64,000 nt of DNA from NCBI GenBank assembly GCA_014621425.1, contig JAANBB010000005.1, positions 372,001 through 436,000 of the forward strand, written 5' to 3'. A program made the translations under genes and the position numbers. Below are positions 56,000-64,000 of this stretch, piece by piece. Origin of the DNA: Cylindrodendrum hubeiense (Eukaryota > Ascomycota > Sordariomycetes > Hypocreales > Nectriaceae). The notes under the pieces are model-generated. The model saw only the letters and a list, made by a program, of their open reading frames with translations, was not told the origin of the DNA and ran no database searches. Numbering within the stretch: the first letter of the stretch is position 1; each line of letters starts with the position of its first letter.

Positions 56000-57737
56000 C
56001 TGGGCTTTTGCTATGGAAAATAATGAAAGCAAGGAAGATAATGTTCTTGGAGCATTTTATAACTCTCACTCTTGACCTTGGCGCTCATGATAAATTGGTG
56101 GATTGTCTGGTCTTGCCCGAGGTTACCTTTGCAATCCTAGCCTAAGAGTGTTTGGAAAATTAGAATTCTGCAACATGGTCTGGTTTAATTGTCCTGCATT
56201 CAACAGAGAGCAACCTGGAGAGTGCTCGGCTATCCGTCCGTGAAGATCATGCACAACAGTCTCTAGCCTATGGCGGCTTTTCTCGGTTAATAAACAGCCA
56301 ATCGGCTCGAATTGTTCATTAACATCCCTGTGTTACTAAGGTGTAGAGAGTAAAAGTATTATGAATAGCGAGCCTTGATTTTAATGACCGACATTACTCC
56401 TCACCTTTTGAGGCTTAGGCATTGCTTCTACGTCTCAGAAACTACGAGTTTCAGTTGCCCGAGAAAACAATAGGCATCAATGCCCACGAAATTAACGTTG
56501 TCAAGTTCATTGATTATGCCAACAGGAAACGCCGGCTGAGATTGGAGACATATCATGAACTCTACTAATGGTCTGTTGAGCCTATGTAGCACTTTTCGGA
56601 GAAACATGTACAATTCGCCCTGGCTGACGTCTCTTGGACAAACCGGTGACGTCAGGCGCGTGATTGACCAAGACCAAGTGACTCGGTGGAATTAAAGCCT
56701 TGGCAATAGTCAACTAACTGATATGGCAAGGGCTTGAGTTTATCCTATTCCCTTGATTCTTCCTACATGGCTATTTTAACCTCGCCGAAAGCCTGGCAAG
56801 GATGGTGATGTGGTGCCACTAGCGTGGAACAAATGACCTGGGTAGATCTCAAAGAGCGCAAAGTATGAGTGTGCAGTTTCATGGTTGAGTCAAGTGTCGC
56901 GAAGGGCGGTGTCGTTGCCGCCATCAATTCCAACTCTATCAACGCCATGATGATCATCGAGATAACCCCATAAGCTCTCACCATCCAAAAGGCCGATTTA
57001 AGAGCAGCCTTGCTGCTGAACACGTCGAAAATACCGCCCGCCCTTGGGCCATTGGTGGCCGTCATGATAGTTTTGGGAATACCATCCCGGTCGAGTGTGA
57101 GCAGGATGCAGCCCATTGACCGGACGTTTCCCGGGCGCTCGCCGACTCAATTAATCATGTATTCCGCACCGATGCCCTCTGACTTAGCTTTCAGAGAAAG
57201 AGCCTACTTTGTCTGCTGACTTATATTTAGAAACATTTGCTCCCGTGAGCTCATAACCCTAGAGGTCGCTTCTATCAGTCTCCACCAAGACGGTAATTAG
57301 GAGGTAGCGAATGAGAATGTACCATTACATGGCCCGCCTTGGTTGCCTGATGAGCGCGGTGCATGCCGAGGTTATGGGTAAAATTGTCGTGAGATGTGTG
57401 CGACGTCGGTGGTTGCGACAGAGCTGTCGTACCATCGAGGCCCCATTACTGGTCATACCTACCTTCTGCAGTTTCGGTAACCTTGTCCTTTCAGTGGCCA
57501 CCCTGGCCGACCATTCGGCTATATCGGGTTTTCGGCTATCAAGCATCCTTGGAGATGACCTCGACCTCGACCTCAGCCCCGTAGGCGGGGTCGCCAGCAG
57601 CCGAACCCCCGTGATCAGCTTCATCACGTTTGTTATTGACGATGATAGGGCTCACTTTATTGTTAAATTGATTGCCCACAGCGGACAAGGGAAATAAACT
57701 CAAGAAGACATTAAATCTCTTGCCAAGAGAAATCCAA
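56000..57737. other. Gene-poor stretch, no convincing gene
   Basis: About 1.7 kb. Frames such as 56763-57116 (minus, 117 codons) and 57311-57697 (plus, 128 codons) overlap others in antisense and show no domain that I know. They may be gene remnants, since a relic follows directly. Confidence 0.35.
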
Positions 57738-57899
57738 TATGACCTTGTCCCCAATTTCTTACGACAACCTGTACATCAACGGCGAGTACGATTTGAAGGC
57801 CGTTGTCTTTACGAAGGACATGACACCTGTCATAAGAGTCTCAGCGGGTCGATTCAAGAGTCATTGCATATACCTAATAACGCAAGGCAAAGCAGAGTA
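57738..57899 (+). pseudogene. Aldehyde dehydrogenase relic (both ends, middle lost)
   Basis: The ATG at 57738 starts MTLSPISYDNLYINGEY, like the first strand of aldehyde dehydrogenases. The frame then runs straight into DLKAVVFTKDMTPVIRVSAGRF, which matches the C-terminal LAAAVFTKD...RA-RVS-AL region of the same enzyme, and stops after about 53 residues. The ~400 residues between them, with the catalytic Cys and Glu, are missing, so an internal deletion is the simplest reading. Not functional. Confidence 0.6.
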
Positions 57900-58197
57900 A
57901 TCTCCATAGCCGGCTGTGGTCACATCCCCTCGGGCCGGGCCATGTGGGGCAATTCCCCAGCTTCGTCAAGATGCAGAGCCTCTAGATGTCGGACAATTTT
58001 GACCATCCTTGCCAATACCCCAGCTTTCAGTGCGGGGAACTCGTGGCTACTTTATTATGGGCCAGCTGTAAAAGATGGCACTCGCTCCCGCTCAGCCCAT
58101 CCACGAATAACCAGAGCTCTTCCTCTCTCTTATCCGAACACATTTCTGACGATTCCAAGTTTGTCATTGTAGATGCTTTGAACCTTTTCAATTAGCC
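57900..58197. other. Upstream region of the FAD monooxygenase
   Basis: About 300 bp of promoter and leader before the ATG at 58198. No gene. Confidence 0.5.
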
Positions 58198-60909
58198 ATG
58201 GCCCAGAATAAACCTTTCAGGGTAGTCATTGCTGGTGGAAGTGTGGCAGGCCTCACGCTGGCCAACATGCTCCAAGCCAACAATATTGATTTCGTTGTGT
58301 TAGAGGCCTACCCAAGAATAGCCCCACAGGTGGGAGCGAGCCTCGGTCTTCTACCTCACGGCAATAGAATTCTTGACCAGCTGGGGCTTTTCGATAAGAT
58401 AATGGAGCTTTCGACACCTGTTGATACCTTTACATTCAGGAACGACACAGGGAGACCCATTGCATCATGTCGCGATGTCAACCATTCCTTTACCGAGAGG
58501 TGAGCAGCTTGTACCGGAGTGAGCCCGTGAAGATATTGCTAAATCTTGCCAGGCATGGGTTCCCTATCTTGTTCCTTGATCGTCAAATGGTGCTACAGGT
58601 CCTTTACGACAACATCCGGGATAAGTCTAAGATCATGACGAGCAAGCGGGTTATTAAGGTTGAGCTCAACGACGATACTAGCACTGCCATCACTTCTGAT
58701 GGATCTCAATACTCTGGAGACATGGTCGTCGGCGCCGACGGTATTCGCAGCACCGTTAGAGGTGAAATGTGGAGGCTCGCCAACAAACTCGATCCCAATT
58801 CAATTGACCTATCAGAGGCTCAAGGTCAGTCTCGATCATCTTCGTGCCGGTTAAACTTGTGCTTATGTTCAGAACAGAGGTGCCTTGCGACTACAACTGC
58901 ATCTTTGGAATCTCATCATCTTGCCCGGGCGTCAAGGCTGGCGATATGAACTCTGTGTTCCGTGACAAGACCTCATACCTCATCATAGGCGGACTTCACG
59001 GCCGTACCTATTAGTTCCGCTTCCAGAAGCTCCCAAGGAGACTTTATGGTTCCGAGATCCCCAGTTTCACGGAGTCAGAGGCAAAGAATGCTATCAAAGC
59101 CGCCATGCACGAGGACATCCTCCCCGGCGTCAAGTTCTCGAAGTTGATAGAGAACCAGATCAGCAGCTCCATGACACCGTTGGTGGAGCACGTGTACAAA
59201 AAGTGGCACTTTCACAGGGTCATGACGGTTGGAGATTCATGCCACAAGGTATGCTAGCACTGCTTGGTATTGTGGTGCCAGAGACTGACAGCGTATAGTT
59301 CCACCCCATTGGCGGCCATGGAGGCAATGCCGCATTCGAGACAGCTGCCACACTCACAAATCTTCTTGTCGAAGCACTCAATGGTTCCTCTACGGGGCAT
59401 CTCACAACTGCTCAACTTGATCATGTCTTCCGTCGCGTGCAGGAGCTGCGCCATAGCAGGACACTCGCCGTCAAGGGCTACTCACATGAGCAACAGCGCA
59501 CTGAGTCGTTGGACGACTTTTCTCGAAGGATCATCGCCTTGCACCTGCTCCCCTTTGTCGATAGTGAGGATGTCACATTCAATTTCTCTTGCCAAATTCC
59601 GGCCAGTGAGAAGCTGGAAATGCTTCCGGTTCAGCGACGGGAGAGACTGATTCCGTTCAAAGATGAGCTTCTCAGTGAGCCCAAGAGCAGAGGGCTGTAT
59701 AACTGGCTCTTGATTGCGTTCTATGTGATCCTGGCTGCCGCTGTTTACTACGGCATGTGGATCTTGCCCGGAAGCTGGGGTCTGGCCCCGCTGATTGGAG
59801 ATGTCATGACGACAGGGACCTTCAAAGAAGACCAGTCGTTCAAGCTCCTGAGATCTTATACTGGGATATCTGCTCTTGACGATTACTTTGTGTTCCTTGC
59901 TGTCATCTTTATGCCGGGACTCCGCGCACTGAGTCCTAGCTTCAGGATGTTGCAGGTATACTTCCTCGGTATGATCGCCCAGCCTATCGTCATTTGGACT
60001 GTCGAGTCGTTCCGGAAGCGAAACGCCATGACTCTCCTCGCCATGTAAGCTGAATGTCCCTCATTGGCCACTTTCCTTGTTTCGTTGTACACCATCCACC
60101 TATTGTGTGACAACCAGATATAATGCTGACCACTCAACAGCCCGTCCATCTGGTTTACCCTCTTTCAGTCCACGGGCATTGGCTTCTTCATGCCGCTCTA
60201 CTATGCTGTCTATACATGGATCTCGGACGTGGAACCATACTGGTGGCCACTCCGGCGAGCTGTACCCCTTCAAAATGCCAAAGTATTACTCGCGGCGAGT
60301 CTGATTGGCTACTTCTTACCGACAATTCTCATGTTTTTCCCTTGGGGTAGCTCCGAGGCAGCGCAATATACGGAAACCTTCTGGCAACCATCTCCCATCT
60401 ATGTTCCTTTACTGTCAACGGCCCTTGGCGCCGTTTACCGCTTCTTGAACCCGGATCGGCCAGGGGAAAAGACGTGTCCACGTGCGAAAGACAAGCCGGC
60501 CGATGTTGCCCTTCTTAAACAGGTCTACGCTGTCACCGGCATCTTGGGCGTCCTGTTGCATTGGTATGTGTTGTTCGGCACCCTCAACAGTCACTACGTG
60601 TCCCTCGTCAGTGTCTTTGTGCCAGACTTTTCACTCTACCCAATGCCACTGGCGGACGGCGCTCACAACATTTTCTTGGTCGACTTCTGGGGCTTTGTGG
60701 TTGCGTCTTATGTCTGGTGCGTAGCTGCCGTGTGGGATCTCAAGCGGGTTGGCCGGACTACAGCAAATGTAACCAAAGCAGGTCTAGTCATCCTAGCAGC
60801 GCACTTCTTGCTCGGGCCTGGTGCTGCCATGTCAGCTGTTTGGTACTGGAGAGAGGAAGTCATGGCTATTCGAATCTTTTCAAGTGTTGGAAAATTGCAC
60901 CTGGACTAA
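58198..60909 (+). pseudogene. FAD-dependent monooxygenase fused to a polytopic membrane domain, one in-frame stop
   Basis: Five exons (58198-58499, 58553-58824, 58878-59248, 59299-60044, 60141-60909) would give 819 residues. The N-terminal ~430 residues are a PaxM-like FAD monooxygenase: VVIAGGSVAGLTLANML, RHGFPILFLDRQMVLQVL, the DG motif GADGIRSTVRG, and the GD motif MTVGDSCHK-FHPIGGHGGNAAFETA. The C-terminal ~370 residues have about eight hydrophobic segments (YNWLLIAFYVILAAAVYY, IPSIWFTLFQSTGIGFFMPLYY, GILGVLLHWYVLFG and more), as in fungal fusions linked to terpenoid chemistry. Codon 237 is TAG (59012-59014) in GRTY-stop-FRFQKLP, where the family has Trp (TGG). One G-to-A change would explain it. 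Everything else is intact, so this is a very young pseudogene, a strain variant, or a sequence error. Confidence 0.82.
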
Positions 60910-61309
60910 GTCTTCTTCCACCTCGGTGGGGGTGGGATGTTGGCATGAGGTGTAACTTGACAAGGCCGATATTAGTGTTGTTTCCGAGTCTGACATATTG
61001 TGTCTTGCTAGCGAACGTGGTTGAGAGTGAACCGTGCGAGTGGCTATTAGGAAGAAGCGATCATCATGCGGCCAAGTTAAATATAACACTGTTTTCGTGG
61101 AATTGGAAATCAAGAGCTTCGAATCTCACGGCTCCTCCACCAAGTATGCTCTAAAATCAAGCGAATAGTCTCATTCGGTGCATTGACAGCTCGATGGGCA
61201 CGTGGCAGAGCTGAAGGAATATGTCTTAGAGCAGTGGGAAGTGACTACCTACCCTATATGGCAACAACGCCAACAATACTGGCAACACCACTAGCATGTC
61301 CTCAAATCC
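60910..61309. other. Intergenic between convergent genes
   Basis: About 400 bp of shared 3' flank. No gene seen. Confidence 0.5.
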
Positions 61310-63221
61310 TCACTGCTTCAATCTAGTAAAAGGATTTCTACCATTCCAAAACGTCTTCCAGCTCGTGTTCTTTTCCTTCTTCTGGAACTGCTGAATACCA
61401 AACTCCCCTTCTGAACCCGGAGCCATCATCTCTCCAAACGTCTTCTCAATCAGCTTCGCCTGTGCTGACCCGTCTGGATCATACCAGCCCACTCTCGTCA
61501 GATCTTTGTTGGTCGCTATTGATCGCGGTGCACACTTCTCGAGCTGGTCGAGGTAATCATTCAGCCTTGTGTCAAGGTTTTCCGTGATGCCATGGAGGGC
61601 GCCAACGCGATATAGCTCCTCGGGTTTTATCTCTCTCCCAGAGATCATTCCTTCTCGTGCCATCGATGCTCCCCACTCGCGAACTAAGAACTTAGAGATG
61701 ATAGCTGGGCTGACTCCGATCTTTACCTCGCTTAGTGTCCATCGGGCGCGCGGAGACACAAAGCGGACATCACACGCAAAGGTGAGACCGACTCCGCCAC
61801 CAAAGCAGGGGCCATCAACCAGGGCGATAGTTACCTGAGGGGTGTGCTCGATGGCATTGTACAGGGCGACGACTTTGGAATAGTAACTAGACTCAGCAGA
61901 GATGTCTGACGTGTTGATGCCGCCGCTAAGATCCATTCCTGTACAAAAGAATTTGCCTTCTGACTCTATGATGATGTGGAAGACCGATGGATCGTGTGCG
62001 AGTCCCCGGAAGAGAGCGGTCAGTCCCTCAAGCATTGCATTCGTTAATGCATTTCCATTATTCGGCCGGCATAATGTGATCTTCATAGCTGTTCCGGCAC
62101 GGGAGATGCGGTATTCGCCTTTGTCCTCCACCACGCCCCAAGATCTCCGTATCTTGGGAGCTTCCTTCATCAATGCCCTAGGTCTCTTTGAGGATATGGC
62201 ACCACCAACTCTGCTTATATATGGTCTCCCTAACTCGTTAGATATCCATTGGCCAACGCGGATGAGCTTATCAAGGTCAACACCGGTATCTATGCCCATT
62301 TTTTCGAGTGTATATACTACATCCTCGGTGGCCACATTGCCTTTAGCTCCTGGAGCGTACGGGCATCCGCCGAGTCCCGCAACGCTGGTATCAAAGGTTC
62401 GAATGCCCATATTGTAGGCTTGGATAACGTTGGCTATTCCCTGGCCGTATGTGTCGTGAAAATGACCGGCAATCTTGTTGGCTGGAACGTGCTCGAGTAA
62501 CACATCCAGCAACCGCTGTGTATCTCTAGGAGTCCCGGTGCCGAGGGTGTCACCTAGGCCGACCTCGTAACAACCCATATCCAAGAATCTTTGGACTACG
62601 GCTAGGACAGCCTCAGAAGGCGTCGGGCCGGAGAATGGATCTTCAAAGACGCATGAGGCCACCCTATGGAATCGGGGTTAGTAGAGTTCCTGGCGTTCTG
62701 CAGATGTGATTAGCGTGGACCTACCCGCGCACCTTGATTCCGAGCCTCAAAGCTTCCTTGGTCACGGCCTCAGCCTCTTTCAAAGCCTCCTCAACAGTGC
62801 ACGCTTGATTTGCCTTGCTAAATACCTCGGTTGACGATGCAAAAACCACGACCTCCTTTGCACCGGCCTTGGATGCACGCTCGAGGCCCTTGAGATTTGG
62901 CGCCAGCACTGGGAACTGGACATCAAGGCTTTCTGAGCGAAGACCTTCTAACAATTCGGTACCATCTGCGAGCTGCGGAACCCATTTCGGTGAAACAAAA
63001 GATGTAGCCTCGATTTTCCGAAGCCCGGTGCCAGCCAGCCGCTTGACCAGTTCAATCTTGGTCGCGGTTGGGATGAAGGGACTGATGTTCTGTAGACCAT
63101 CTCGTGGTCCAACCTCGACAATTTGGCATCGAATGGGCAACGATGAGGAATAGAGGCGATGGCTTAGTCTGGGCAACGGCTGGCCTATGCGCGGGAGCTT
63201 GTTGATGAAGATTTTGCCCAT
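61310..63221 (-). CDS. HMG-CoA lyase / enoyl-CoA hydratase fusion protein
   Basis: Two exons (63221-62725, 62663-61310), 616 residues. Residues 1-30 (LPRIGQPLPRLSHRLYSSS) look like a mitochondrial presequence. The lyase part (about 30-320) starts CQIVEVGPRDGLQN and has GLGDTLG, HFHDT at 233-237 and the signature AGLGGCPYAPGAKGNVATED with Cys266; it would split 3-hydroxy-3-methylglutaryl-CoA or a similar acyl-CoA. After a linker (about 325-350) the second part (to 616) is a crotonase-fold enoyl-CoA hydratase/isomerase: GKFFCTGMDLSGG, DGPCFGGGVGLTFACDVRF and WTLSEVKIGVSPA. Fusing the two steps fits leucine or branched/unusual acyl-CoA breakdown. The 61-bp intron is in phase (KVRG-VASCVFEDP). 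It is divergent from a zinc-type reductase gene, and the promoter has several CCGAGG boxes. Confidence 0.92.
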
Positions 63222-63751
63222 GGTGACGGATGCGACGCGATGCGGAATGTATTACGACGGCGTCCGCAAAAACAACCATCGGCCAGGAGTACAACGTGGT
63301 CACGGACTGCACTCTGTACAGTTATTGAGTAAGTGGTGCTATAGCCGAGGCAAATTGACCGAGTAAGCCTTTCGTCAGTGTTAACTTAGAAAGAGCGTCT
63401 TTGGGCAGTCCGAGTGCGCAAATACTGATATTAAAAATGCAAAATATCATATTCGTTTCATTCTTCTTATTTCATTTCAAGATTTCATTTTTATGACGCA
63501 AGGACAGTGCCGGAAAATACTCAGTATCGCGCCCCCAGAATTTCTCAGAAGGTTGCCGAGGGCTGATAACCGAGACTCGGTAAACAACAATCGCCACCAA
63601 TTAATCTAGACCTCGCGCCGCCAAGGAGGTTCCGCTGACTAACCAGTTCATCTCTCGGCGAACCGAGGCTGGCGACGGCCGTGTTAGGTTGGCAGATCGA
63701 TCACATATATACGTTTGAGGGCGACGAAAACTTCTTCACGTCTGTAAGGCC
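63222..63751. promoter_or_regulatory. Divergent promoter with CCGAGG/CTCGG boxes
   Basis: 530 bp between two starts. CCGAGG occurs at 63345-63350, 63556-63561 and 63663-63668; single CCGAG at 63359-63363; CCGAG-N1-CTCGG at 63570-63580 and CTCGG-N4-CCGAG at 63654-63667. CCGAGG is the reverse of CCTCGG, the box bound by FarA/FarB in Aspergillus at fatty-acid breakdown genes. Confidence 0.55.
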
Positions 63752-64000
63752 ATGTTACCGCTTCAAGGCTTGCGAAGAACGTCAGCAGCATGTCCGCGAA
63801 CTAGAATGTCGCATCGCCAACTCAGTACCATGAAAGCAGTTGTGGTCGATGGCACCGCTGCTCGCGTGGTTTCTCATCGTTCGATTCCGCAACTACGCGA
63901 CGACTGCGTGCTCGTGAAGCCTGCTGCCGTTGCATTGAATCCTACGGACTGGAAGCACATCAGAAACGGCCGTGCCAAGGATGGCTGTATCTTGGGCTGC
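63752..64000 (+). CDS. Zinc-type alcohol dehydrogenase/enoyl reductase (MDR), 3' end outside window
   Basis: The frame runs from the ATG at 63752 to the last base, 83 residues. The first 26 residues (MLPLQGLRRTSAACPRTRMSHRQ) are basic and Ser/Arg-rich, like a mitochondrial presequence; a second ATG at Met27 (MKAVVVDGTAARVV) would give the usual cytosolic start. LVKPAAVALNPTDWKHIRNG and CILGC are typical of the N-terminal GroES-like domain of medium-chain dehydrogenase/trans-enoyl reductase proteins in fungi. It shares a promoter with the HMG-CoA lyase/hydratase fusion, so a joint acyl-CoA or aldehyde step is plausible. The cofactor domain lies beyond the window. Confidence 0.8.
   Translation, partial: MLPLQGLRRTSAACPRTRMSHRQLSTMKAVVVDGTAARVVSHRSIPQLRDDCVLVKPAAVALNPTDWKHIRNGRAKDGCILGC

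Noticed and set aside
57311..57697. 128-codon plus frame and its antisense 100-codon frame
   Set aside because: Neither has a domain, signal or splice logic; both overlap each other.
1..64000. CRISPR arrays, rRNA genes, origins or intact transposons
   Set aside because: I saw no regular spacer arrays, rRNA-like sequence, transposase or long terminal repeats; in a fungal nuclear window CRISPR is not expected.

Overview
The window is nuclear DNA of a filamentous ascomycete (Pezizomycotina). Most genes are split by 46-103 bp GT...AG introns, often with a CTAAC-type branch site close to the acceptor. The gene content is typical of accessory regions in such genomes: Zn2Cys6 regulators, short-chain dehydrogenases, FAD oxidoreductases, an NCS1 permease, an MFS carrier, a PTH11-like seven-helix receptor, secreted hydrolases and an LPMO-like protein. 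A 316-bp tandem repeat shows C-to-T and G-to-A decay of the kind made by repeat-induced point mutation (RIP). I cannot name the genus. About 27 genes look intact or are cut only by the window edge, and four sites hold broken or relic genes. All exon coordinates are my own reading from splice signals, phase and family similarity.

Layout. 0-15.3 kb: end of an acyltransferase, a small secreted Cys-rich protein, a decayed SDR, a secreted intradiol dioxygenase, a Zn2Cys6 regulator, an SDR, a FAD-linked oxidase, then a RIP-damaged tandem array carrying the 5' end of a FAD monooxygenase. 15.6-27.4 kb: a regulator, a RidA-family protein, an NCS1 nucleobase-type permease, a second regulator, an adenine/adenosine deaminase-family enzyme and a 2-oxoglutarate/Fe(II) oxygenase. 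Together these look like a nucleobase or N-heterocycle uptake and breakdown module, and the deaminase/oxygenase divergent promoter carries a CGG-N6-CCG element. 27.4-34.8 kb: gene-poor DNA with a strong inverted repeat, an unrecognised conserved protein, a secreted beta-helix protein and a PUD1_2-like protein. 36-47 kb: an SDR, a secreted glutaminase, an M20 peptidase, a fungal-specific regulator, an AYR1-like SDR and a rhodopsin-domain membrane protein. 48-51 kb: an LPMO-like secreted protein and AT-rich DNA. 51-64 kb: a CTF1/Far-like regulator, a DAL5-type MFS carrier, an aldehyde dehydrogenase relic, a FAD monooxygenase fused to a polytopic membrane domain with an in-frame stop, an HMG-CoA lyase/enoyl-CoA hydratase fusion, and the start of a zinc-type reductase.

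The most interesting points are the 18-27 kb nucleobase-type module, the HMG-CoA lyase/enoyl-CoA hydratase fusion with CCGAGG boxes in its promoter and a CTF1/Far-like regulator 8 kb away, the FAD/membrane fusion with one nonsense codon, the RIP-marked tandem array, and a 10-bp element shared by a regulator promoter and a neighbouring SDR promoter.
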